This document shows, piece after piece, positions 41,574 through 48,568 of a DNA stretch of 48,568 nt. The position numbers and the translations under genes were made by a program. Position 1 is the first letter of the stretch, and every line of letters begins with the position of its first letter. Source of the DNA: an uncultured Clostridia bacterium (GTDB lineage: Bacteria; Bacillota; Clostridia; Oscillospirales; CAG-272); the NCBI GenBank assembly GCA_944392615.1, contig CALXXF010000001.1, forward strand, positions 1 through 48,568, given 5' to 3'. Under the pieces are notes generated by a model. That model was given only the letters and a program-made list of their open reading frames with translations, was not told the DNA's origin and did no database searches.

Positions 41574-42194
41574 TCAAATGGGCTTTTTGCTGAGAAATCC
41601 GAGAAAGCTGCGCCGGTGCGCCGGGCACGGACCGTACTTTCTCACCAATTCCATATGCTCCTTTGTCGGATATCCCTTGTGTACTGCAAATCGGTACTGC
41701 GGATAGAGTGCATCAAGCTCCATGCAGTACCTGTCCCGGCTCACTTTTGCGAGGACCGACGCTGCCGCTATCGACATGCTGAGACTGTCGCCCTTCACCA
41801 CTGCTGTGGCAGGAATTTCAAATCCCCGCGCCACACTCCCGTCAACAAGTGCTGCCTGCGGCTGAGGGTCGAGAAGTGATACTGCTCTGCGCATGGCGAG
41901 CATCGTAGCGTTCAGTATGTTCATTGAGTCTATTTCGTCGCTTTCTGCAAAAGCCACCGCGCAGGAAAGAGCCTTTTCGCGTATGATGTCGAAAAACAGC
42001 TCTCGCTTTTTCTCGCTCAGTTTCTTGGAGTCGTTCAGACCCTCAAGGACAAAATCATCAGGAAGTATTACCGAGGCGGCATATACTCGTCCGGCAAGAG
42101 GACCTCTTCCGGCTTCGTCAATCCCGCACACAAGTGTGACGTTCAATTCATGTTTTATTTTTTGTTCTATCTCAAATGTAGGCAAAGTAGGCAA
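41574..42194 (-). CDS. rnhB: Ribonuclease HII
   Basis: Removes ribonucleotides and RNA of RNA-DNA hybrids. 206 residues. Active-site motif GIDEAGRGPLAG with Asp26 and Glu27, then LNDSKKLSEKKRE, NILNATMLAMRRAV, VDGSV and SMSIAAASVLAKVSRDR. TTG start with AAGGGG about 10 bases upstream; no in-frame ATG near. It lies in the usual place between rbgA and yraN, though an SDR gene has been inserted before it. Confidence 0.95.
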   Translation of the reverse strand: MPTLPTFEIEQKIKHELNVTLVCGIDEAGRGPLAGRVYAASVILPDDFVLEGLNDSKKLSEKKRELFFDIIREKALSCAVAFAESDEIDSMNILNATMLAMRRAVSLLDPQPQAALVDGSVARGFEIPATAVVKGDSLSMSIAAASVLAKVSRDRYCMELDALYPQYRFAVHKGYPTKEHMELVRKYGPCPAHRRSFLGFLSKKPI

Positions 42195-42402
42195 ATCTTT
42201 TCATCCCCTTCCGGAAAGCGGCGCTGCGGCAAAGGTGACGGGCATAACACCGATCATAAAAAACATATTTGTGGCTTGCGGTTGCGCTACAGTTTACATC
42301 GGTATAGAATTGTTCAATATCTGCCCGTTCAATATCATCCGTTTATTCAGTTAAAAGCAGTTTGATTGCTTACATCCGTCTCGTCATCCACAGTCATGTA
42401 TT

Positions 42403-43116
42403 CTATACTCCGAATCCTCCGTCAACCCCGAGAACCTGTCCGGTTATGAAGGACGCCTCCTCAGACGCGAGAAAAAAGACTGCCGACGCCACTTCTTCCG
42501 GTCTCCCCATTCTGCACAGCGGGGTTGAATCTGAAAGTGAGGCAATGTCGGAAGCTGTCAGTGAGGAGTTCATGTCGGTATCTATAACTCCGGGCGCCAC
42601 GCAGTTCACGCGTATTCCGGACGGACCCATTTCCTTCGCCAGAGCCTTTGTAAAGCCCTCAAGACCGGATTTGGCAGCGGAATAAGCGACCTCGCACGAG
42701 GCGCCGGTCCTGCCCCATACCGAGCCTACGTTTATTATGCATCCGGAGTGTTGTCGTAGCATTATACCGCATGCTGAGCGGCTCATTACCATCGCGGCGA
42801 CAAGGTCTGTCGATATTACGCGGAAGAGCTCATTGTCATTGGTTTCGCTGAACAACTTTATAAGTGATATCCCGGCGTTGTTCACGAGAACGTCGAGCCC
42901 ACCGAGAAAGTCAACTGCAGCTTCGAAAGCACGCGCTGCCTGTTCTGGGTCTGATATGTCCGCCGCCACGGCAAGTGAGCCTGTTTTCCGGGCGAGATAG
43001 TCTGCCATTTCTTTATTTGAGCGGTATATAAAGGCGGTTTTGCTTCCGGCGCGGGCAAATTTTTCCACGCATGCCGCGCCGATTCCGCGTGAACCGCCTG
43101 TTATGAGAACTTTCAT
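42403..43116 (-). CDS. Short-chain dehydrogenase/reductase (FabG-like)
   Basis: 237 residues. NAD(P) site TGGSRGIG at residues 6-13, NNAG, catalytic Ser in NVGSVWG, Tyr-Lys in YSAAK, and the C-terminal GQVLGVDGGF. Closest in form to 3-oxoacyl-ACP reductases of the EF-hand-lacking clostridial type; as it is not in a fab cluster its substrate is open. I use the ATG at 43116, with GGAGG 5 bases upstream; 11 further codons upstream are unlikely. It sits between rbgA and rnhB, interrupting a normally tight pair. Confidence 0.92.
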   Translation of the reverse strand: MKVLITGGSRGIGAACVEKFARAGSKTAFIYRSNKEMADYLARKTGSLAVAADISDPEQAARAFEAAVDFLGGLDVLVNNAGISLIKLFSETNDNELFRVISTDLVAAMVMSRSACGIMLRQHSGCIINVGSVWGRTGASCEVAYSAAKSGLEGFTKALAKEMGPSGIRVNCVAPGVIDTDMNSSLTASDIASLSDSTPLCRMGRPEEVASAVFFLASEEASFITGQVLGVDGGFGV

Positions 43117-43239
43117 TGCTCCTCCGTTAATGTGAGAGCCGTCCCTCAAAAGCTCACGCGCTTTTATTTCACGTTGAAGACAGTCTTAAAAGGCTATGTC
43201 TTGTAAAGACGGCTGTCCGTGCCTTTCGGTCGTATTGTG

Positions 43240-44139
43240 TCACGCTTGTGTTTTATCAAGTGAAGCAGCATGGCTCTGCGGCGGCCGCTCAAGACTTATG
43301 CGTCCTATTTTGCCGCCTCTGAACTCATCAAGAAGCATTATCGCAGTCCTCTCGGTGTCTATATCTCCGCCTTTGAGAAGAAAGCCCCTTTTTCTTCCGA
43401 CGAGTTCGAGCAGCTCAGGGCCGTCTGCATTTTCAGCTTGCTGCAAAGACAGCTTATATCGGTTGCAGAACGCCTCTTTTTCATTGGCGGAAAGCCGCGA
43501 GCACAGTATTGCTCCGAGCTCTTCCACGTCAAGTATATCGTCTTTTATTGCCCCCGTAAGAGCGAGATTTTCAGCTGTAGTTCTGTCATCGAATTTGTGC
43601 CAAAGCACTCCTGGAGTGTCGAGAAGCTCAAGGGAAGAGTCTGTTTTTACCCACTGCTTATCGACTGTAACCCCGGGACGGTCTTCGGTCCTTGCTTTTT
43701 TTGCACCAGCCATCCTGTTTATAAACGACGATTTACCTACATTCGGTATTCCCACGACCATAGCGCGAAGCGCTTTTCCGTACACTCCGCGCTTGCTGTT
43801 TTTTTCGCTTACATGAGAGCACATTGCCCTTATCCGCGGAAGGATTTCGTTCATGCCCTCGCCGCTTATGAAATCCGCGACCACGCACCCTCCAGAGATG
43901 CCTTCAAAATATTTTTTCCATCCGGCGCTGACGGTCGGATCGGCGAGAGAGGCTTTTGACAATACGATGAGTATTGGCTTGCCCGAACATATTGTCCCGG
44001 TGTCCGGATTACGTGACGAAAGTGGTATCCGCGAATCTGCTATTTCTATGACCGCGTCGACCAGCGGAAGACATTCTCCTATCATCCGCCTTGTCTTTGC
44101 CATATGTCCCGGAAACCACTGGATCTGTTTTGCCGCCAT
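43240..44139 (-). CDS. rbgA: Ribosome biogenesis GTPase RbgA (YlqF), altered G4 motif
   Basis: Circularly permuted GTPase that matures the 50S subunit. 299 residues. Order G4-G1-G3 as expected: WFPGHMAKTRR at the start, G1 GIPNVGKSSFINRM, G3 DTPGVLWHKF, and the C-terminal RNA-binding part. The G4 motif, usually NKxD in LNKxDLAD, reads L-S61-K-A-S64-LAD: both the Asn and the Asp that read guanine are Ser. ATG with GGAAAGG about 8 bases upstream. It follows lepB in the conserved gene order. Confidence 0.93.
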   Translation of the reverse strand: MAAKQIQWFPGHMAKTRRMIGECLPLVDAVIEIADSRIPLSSRNPDTGTICSGKPILIVLSKASLADPTVSAGWKKYFEGISGGCVVADFISGEGMNEILPRIRAMCSHVSEKNSKRGVYGKALRAMVVGIPNVGKSSFINRMAGAKKARTEDRPGVTVDKQWVKTDSSLELLDTPGVLWHKFDDRTTAENLALTGAIKDDILDVEELGAILCSRLSANEKEAFCNRYKLSLQQAENADGPELLELVGRKRGFLLKGGDIDTERTAIMLLDEFRGGKIGRISLERPPQSHAASLDKTQA

Positions 44140-44457
44140 GTTTTTTCCTTTCCTATGTAGGTATTAACGCATTCACGATCACAAGCATTGCTTGAATTGA
44201 AACTGAAAATCGGCGCTGTCATTTAAGACTGAGTACGGGGAGAGTCCCAGGCCGTGCCGGTCACTTCAAATGGAGTAGTGCGGCTTTTCCGGTGCCGAGG
44301 AGCTTTTTCCGGAAATTCAGGAACAGACAGTACCCTTGCTGCACTACATATGCCGTTAATCATTTTCCGGTGATGAAATTGACGCCATGCGGCGGGGAAG
44401 TGACGCGACGGCGAAAAGCGCCTTATTTATGAGCTTTTTGCTGTATGCGCGTTTTGA
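44140..44457. other. 318-base gap between the ApgM-LepB gene and rbgA
   Basis: No gene seen on either strand. It contains several short GC-rich inverted sequences (for example around 44240-44262 and 44283-44312) but no clear terminator or promoter. A structured RNA cannot be excluded. Confidence 0.45.
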
Positions 44458-46440
44458 TCAATTTCCGTCGTCTATCCGTCCTGCTGAGGACAATGGGAAA
44501 AGGCGGAATTTTACTTCACCGACTATGTGTCTTTCGTCTACAAATCCGAAGGTCCTCGAATCGGTTGAATCGTTGCGGTTATCACCCATTATGAAGACAT
44601 ACCCCTCGGGTACGGTCTGTTCGTAAACAGACTCGCTCACCCTGTTGAAAAACAGAGGTATGTTCTCCATTGCCATGGGCAAGGACTTATCGGTGTTATC
44701 AAGATAGCTTTCTTCAAGAAGAACTCCGTCGATATACACCTCCCAGTTGTCGAAATCAATCCTTATTGTCTGTCCGCCTACCGCTATTATTCTCTTTACA
44801 AGCGGGCGTGAAAGACCGAGACGCTCGCTCTGTACTATCACTATGTCGCCTGTTTCGTTGTCGCTTCCTATATCGGATACCACAAGGATGTCATTCGGCT
44901 TCAGTGTAGGGTACATAGATTCTCCGACCACAGGGGAGTGCCGTACTATAAATGTCATTATGAGCAGAACGAGCGAAAAAGCTATTACGAGAAGCTCTAT
45001 CCAGGAAAATATCTGCATTCCTATGCCAGGCGATCGCTGAGATAAAACATTTTCTGCTGTGGAAGCCGCTTCTGGAGCTTCGCGGGCATTATCTGAAGGA
45101 AGTTCAGAGCTTCGGTCTGTTCCGGCGATTTTTTCTCCTGTGCGCGCTTCTATGTGAGCGTGCAGGCGTTCAGACAGACCGGACAGGTGTCTGAATCTTC
45201 CGGAGTAACGGTTGTTTTCATCAGCCGCCGGCTTTTTTATGAATATGTCAAAAAGCATTGTGCCTTTTGCCAGATACAGTTCTTTTGCGTCGGCTTCTTT
45301 TTCGCAGAAAACACCGCAGCCGCGCTCGTCATGGTCACTGAAAAAAATCATGAAGGGAACCGGAAATCCGGTGTGCGTTCTCAGCTCCACAGGAGTCGGA
45401 TGGTCCGGCAGTACAAGAATCCTGTATTCATCGCCGCACTCTGACAGGTAGCGGAAGACCGGAGAAAGTATGTCAGAATCTATTTTTTCTATGGAGCGTA
45501 TCTTTTTTTCAAGTTCTCCTCGGTGTCCGCACTCGTCCGGCGCCTCGACGTGTACATACACGAGGTCGCTGCCGCGCCTGAACGCATCTATCGCCGCCTC
45601 TGCCTTTCCGGAATAATTTGTATCGAAGTTTCCGGTCGCGCCGTCTACATCGACAGATTCCATTCCGGCGCATATTGCGATCCCTTTTATCAGATCGACC
45701 GCAGATATAACTGTTCCGGTTATACCCCATTTCTGGCTGAAATCAGGAATGGATGCCCTTTTGCCGGGACTCCACAGCCACAGGGAGTTTGCCGGCATTT
45801 TTCCTTCCTTCACACGTTTTTCGTTGAGTGGGTGGTTTTTCAGAATATCGTAGCTTTTTTTCATAAGCCCGATGTAATATCCGCTGTCTTCTCCGGAAGG
45901 AAGATACGAAGCGACGGCTTTTCCTATTATGTCGTGAGGAGCGTTAAAATCAGTGCCTTCGGGCGCATTCTTCCTCACAACGCACTCTCTGTAGGATATT
46001 CCGGGGTAAAAGCGGCATTCGTCGCTTCCGAGAGCATCCTGAATCGCCGCCATGAATTCCTTTGCCTCTTCAGTGGTGACCTCGTCACCGCTGTGATCTA
46101 CCATGACCTTTTGCTCGTAAGGCTCGCCGTTATCGGAAAGAGTGACTAAATTTGCCCTGAATGCGGTTTCGTCGTCAGAGAGGGATATGCCCATGCTCGC
46201 GGCTTCAAGGGGACTGCGCCCTCTTGAATATATCAGAGGATTGTAGGAGAGTATTGATAAATTTGCGGTACTGCTTTCAGGGACCATTGTAGGCGGGACA
46301 TTGAGGACGGTTCCTACAAGTGATTTTGCACACAGACTGTCCATACAGGGCTTCTGAGCCACTTCCATAGGCGTCTTGTTGCCGAGTGCTCCGATAGGTT
46401 CGTCCGCCATTCCGTCACAAAGTAAAACAAAATATTTCAT
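44458..46440 (-). CDS. Fusion: ApgM-type phosphomutase domain + type I signal peptidase
   Basis: 660 residues in one uninterrupted frame. Residues 1-~405 are an alkaline-phosphatase-superfamily domain of the archaeal-type cofactor-independent phosphoglycerate mutase family: LLCDGMADEP, the serine-nucleophile site PESSTANLSILSYNP (Ser56), VHVEAPDECGH, LPDHPTP and HTGFPVPF. Residues ~410-474 are a polar linker. Residues ~478-499 form one membrane helix, and the rest is a complete signal peptidase I: GESMYPTL with catalytic Ser508, LVKRIIAVGG with Lys549, MGDNRNDSTDSR. Topology fits: mutase in the cytosol, protease outside. An internal ATG (45018) has no properly spaced ribosome site. The start overlaps the upstream gene (ATGA). 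This is the only lepB here and is in lepB's usual place before rbgA. Confidence 0.9.
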   Translation of the reverse strand: MKYFVLLCDGMADEPIGALGNKTPMEVAQKPCMDSLCAKSLVGTVLNVPPTMVPESSTANLSILSYNPLIYSRGRSPLEAASMGISLSDDETAFRANLVTLSDNGEPYEQKVMVDHSGDEVTTEEAKEFMAAIQDALGSDECRFYPGISYRECVVRKNAPEGTDFNAPHDIIGKAVASYLPSGEDSGYYIGLMKKSYDILKNHPLNEKRVKEGKMPANSLWLWSPGKRASIPDFSQKWGITGTVISAVDLIKGIAICAGMESVDVDGATGNFDTNYSGKAEAAIDAFRRGSDLVYVHVEAPDECGHRGELEKKIRSIEKIDSDILSPVFRYLSECGDEYRILVLPDHPTPVELRTHTGFPVPFMIFFSDHDERGCGVFCEKEADAKELYLAKGTMLFDIFIKKPAADENNRYSGRFRHLSGLSERLHAHIEARTGEKIAGTDRSSELPSDNAREAPEAASTAENVLSQRSPGIGMQIFSWIELLVIAFSLVLLIMTFIVRHSPVVGESMYPTLKPNDILVVSDIGSDNETGDIVIVQSERLGLSRPLVKRIIAVGGQTIRIDFDNWEVYIDGVLLEESYLDNTDKSLPMAMENIPLFFNRVSESVYEQTVPEGYVFIMGDNRNDSTDSRTFGFVDERHIVGEVKFRLFPLSSAGRIDDGN

Positions 46441-48568
46441 GACAACATTATTCCTTTTCGAGTGATTAGCTCCATATAGAGCTTTTCGCTATTCCGTGCC
46501 ATTTTTTCGGCACAGAAGCGCTCGCGGTATATTTCAAGGGACTTTTCTCCCATGATTTTCCTTTTTTCAGGGTCACAAAGCGACGTAAGCGCCTGAGCAA
46601 GAGCTTTGACGTCCCTCTGCGGCGTTATTATCCCGTTTCTGCCGTTTTCAACCATGCCGGGGTTTCCTCCGTAGTCGGATGCTATTACCGGAAGTCCTGC
46701 GCTCATTGCCTCCGCTATGGCGAGGGATGTCGCTTCGGTACCCACGGAGCAGTTAACATATACGTCTGCTGCAGAAAGGTACGGCGACACATCTTTTACA
46801 AAGCCGCAGAAAAACACTCTGTCAGTTACCTCAAGCTCTGAGGAAAGCTCCTGCAGGGCGCCGTACTGCGAGCCGGTCCCCACTATCAGCGCCTTGACAT
46901 CGGTTCCGGCTCCGGCGCATTCTGCCACAGCCTTTATGAGATATTCGACGCCCTTGTCTTTTTCAAGCCTTCCGCAGATCACGGCGGTGAGGGCACCGTT
47001 CAGCTCATACCTTCCGGAAATACTGCGGCGCTGTTCCTCGGTTACCGTGACCGCTCTGACTCCGTTTGGAATCACGTGTATTCTTCTGGCAGGCACGCCC
47101 ATTGAAATCAGATTTTTTCCGGCTTCGTCGGCAACTGCGATAACCGCCCCTGACAGTACGCCTGAAATCGCCCCGACAGCGGCGCGCACCGGTCTTAAAG
47201 AATATACTCCTGATACTGGAAAAACGCAGTGGCGCGTGTATACACGTACAGGAACAGCCAAAAGCAGGGATGCAAGCCTCGCGCTGAGACAGGCGTTTGT
47301 ATGCACTATATCAGGCTTTTCGTGAAAAATAAGCCTGAGGCAATAAAAAAATCCGGACAGGGAAAATGACCTGTCTATGCCGTGCAGATATACTACCCGG
47401 TATCCCAGCCTTCTCACGCTGTCGCCGAGCTGGCTTTCAAGGGGAAGCACTGCCGTTATGTCAAATTTCCCGCGGTCAGCATTTTCAAGGTAATTGAGAA
47501 GCTGTCTTCCTGCTCCTCCGATATTCTTGTCAGTCAGAAACAAAAGGAGCTTTGCACGCTGTTTGACGTTTCTCTTGCTCAGAAGTAAAAGACACATAAT
47601 ACAGTACAGTCCGCAGGAGACAGAAAACGCGGCGGGCGCTTTTGAAAGACCTGCCGAATCGGGTATCAGCGTCATTCCGAGAAAGAGCACTGCCGCCGAA
47701 ATGACAGAGAAAACGGCGAGCTCCCTATGGCGATGCGACGCATATAAGGCGTCGGTAAAAACAGACAGCAGTGTCAGGAGCATCGGAAGCAGTGAATATG
47801 CCCTGAGGGCTTCCGATGTCATTCTGAGCGCTTCTTCATCAAAATTCCCGCGCATGAAGAGAATACCGACTATTTTACCCGAAAATAAAAACAAAAAGAC
47901 AGAAATACACAGTGTCGCGGCAAAAAGAAATTTGATGCCCTTTGACGCCGTGGCGCTTTTTCCATGGAGCGCTTCCTTTGAAATTTTCGGATAAAAAAGC
48001 GCATGGAAGGTGTAGGCGAGGACGCCTGAGGTGAGGACCACTATTTTCTGTGCATATCCGTTTGCTACGAGTCCTGCTCCCCCGGCAGCCCTCGCGGCAT
48101 GCGCGGCAACAAAAGAGCAACATGCCGGCACATATGCAGAGAACAGTATTACACACAGTATCTTGCCGGGGCTTACAGCGGCAGGAATGCCGAAGATGCC
48201 CCCTTTGTCGGTTTTCTTCACCGACTCAGGAAATGTGTCGGAAGATTTCTGCTTACAGCTCGCCTTTGCGCGCATAACATGCTTTTTGGCGCAGACAAAC
48301 CTTGTGATAAGGAGCGCAAGGGCGTTTGAAACGATTGTGACAAGACACAGAATGACTGCCGTGAGTCTTTCACTAAAAACGACGGCTGCAAGAAAAATCA
48401 CAGCGGAGGAGGCGCAGTAAGCAAGTGAGGCGGGAAGCGGCGTGCCGTCATATGAAAGCATTCCCGCATATACTGCGGATACTGCGGTCATTATGTTGAC
48501 AAAAAGGAGCAATGAAAAACACAAAGCAGCTTTTCCGATAGGAAAGGAGCTGTCGCCGCCCGTATAGA
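46437..48568 (-). CDS. Fusion: MurJ-like lipid flippase + GT4 glycosyltransferase (5' end outside window)
   Basis: At least 710 residues visible; the frame is open to the window edge, so the start lies beyond it. A TTG at 48524 is in frame but would remove the first helices of a 14-helix flippase, so I do not use it. The first ~320 residues (counting from that TTG) have about nine helices with MurJ-like features: ANGYAQKIVVLTSGVLAYTF, FYPKIS and MRGNFDEEALRMTSEALRAY. Residues ~325-695 are a GT-B glycosyltransferase of family 4: FLTDKNIGGAGRQLLNYL, VIPNGV, ICGRLEKDKGVEYLI and the end EATSLAIAEAMSAGLPVIAS. It may link flipping of lipid-linked wall precursor with its glycosylation, which is inference. 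The stop overlaps the next start (ATGA). Confidence 0.88.
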   Translation of the reverse strand, partial: YTGGDSSFPIGKAALCFSLLLFVNIMTAVSAVYAGMLSYDGTPLPASLAYCASSAVIFLAAVVFSERLTAVILCLVTIVSNALALLITRFVCAKKHVMRAKASCKQKSSDTFPESVKKTDKGGIFGIPAAVSPGKILCVILFSAYVPACCSFVAAHAARAAGGAGLVANGYAQKIVVLTSGVLAYTFHALFYPKISKEALHGKSATASKGIKFLFAATLCISVFLFLFSGKIVGILFMRGNFDEEALRMTSEALRAYSLLPMLLTLLSVFTDALYASHRHRELAVFSVISAAVLFLGMTLIPDSAGLSKAPAAFSVSCGLYCIMCLLLLSKRNVKQRAKLLLFLTDKNIGGAGRQLLNYLENADRGKFDITAVLPLESQLGDSVRRLGYRVVYLHGIDRSFSLSGFFYCLRLIFHEKPDIVHTNACLSARLASLLLAVPVRVYTRHCVFPVSGVYSLRPVRAAVGAISGVLSGAVIAVADEAGKNLISMGVPARRIHVIPNGVRAVTVTEEQRRSISGRYELNGALTAVICGRLEKDKGVEYLIKAVAECAGAGTDVKALIVGTGSQYGALQELSSELEVTDRVFFCGFVKDVSPYLSAADVYVNCSVGTEATSLAIAEAMSAGLPVIASDYGGNPGMVENGRNGIITPQRDVKALAQALTSLCDPEKRKIMGEKSLEIYRERFCAEKMARNSEKLYMELITRKGIMLS

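Noticed and set aside
44230..44265. Resemblance of this segment to the right arm of the 19025-19101 hairpin (shared ACGGCCTGGGA)
   Set aside because: An 11-base match is expected by chance in a window this size and the surrounding folds differ.
45016..45018. Separate start for a free signal peptidase
   Set aside because: The AGGA touches the ATG, with no spacing; the frame continues without a stop into the ApgM part. A low level of internal initiation cannot be fully excluded.
48522..48524. TTG as the start of the MurJ-GT4 protein
   Set aside because: The frame is open to the window edge and the flippase domain would lack its first helices.

Overview
The window looks like chromosomal DNA of an anaerobic, endospore-forming member of the Clostridia (an Oscillospirales-like genome). 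The gene content supports this: acetate kinase beside TmcAL, a LysM-GH18 spore-cortex-type enzyme, a SpoIID-like/peptidoglycan-binding operon, an mcsA-mcsB-clpC operon, a CarD-type regulator remnant, RbgA, and low-GC Gram-positive promoters (TTGACA-17-TATAAT) with strong GGAGG ribosome sites. The assignment rests on gene content and protein resemblance only; no search was run. I see no prophage, insertion sequence, CRISPR array or rRNA.

Layout. 0-6 kb: a leftward lipoprotein and ackA, then rightward tmcAL and a MATE exporter. 6-10.4 kb: a heterodimeric ABC exporter pair plus a cytidylate-kinase-like protein. 10.7-15.7 kb: a leftward GT2-GtrA membrane glycosyltransferase, metA with a long structured leader, a leftward LysM-GH18 protein and a Crp/Fnr regulator with a palindromic box over its own 5' leader. 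15.9-18.4 kb: a three-gene NMT1-type ABC importer. 18.5-25 kb: a small unknown protein, a long unexplained hairpin, tRNA-Lys, a PAS protein, gap, a peptidoglycan-binding operon and a broken CarD gene. 25-33.5 kb: PTS enzyme I, a GNAT, mcsA-mcsB-clpC and an exonuclease/phosphatase-fold lipoprotein. 33.7-48.57 kb is one long leftward block, in transcription order: MurJ-GT4 fusion, ApgM-signal peptidase fusion, rbgA, an SDR, rnhB, yraN, a dipeptidase, thrC, a metallophosphatase, tig, clpP and clpX.

How the genes fit together. Protein quality control is well represented (tig, clpP, clpX, clpC, mcsA). However, the McsB-like protein has lost most residues of the arginine-kinase active site and no ctsR lies beside it. 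Envelope and spore functions recur (MurJ, signal peptidase, LysM-GH18, SpoIID/PG-binding proteins, three lipoproteins). Threonine/methionine metabolism is represented by metA and thrC, with no thrB in the window.

The most unusual points are two neighbouring gene fusions at the right edge: MurJ-like flippase + GT4 glycosyltransferase (cut by the window end), and ApgM-type phosphomutase + type I signal peptidase. Next come several conserved-position enzymes with degenerate active sites (McsB, the EEP lipoprotein, the RbgA G4 motif, the kinase-like P-loop), an internally deleted CarD gene that keeps its promoter and ribosome site, a ~77-nt imperfect hairpin of unknown role, and palindromes sitting on several promoters.
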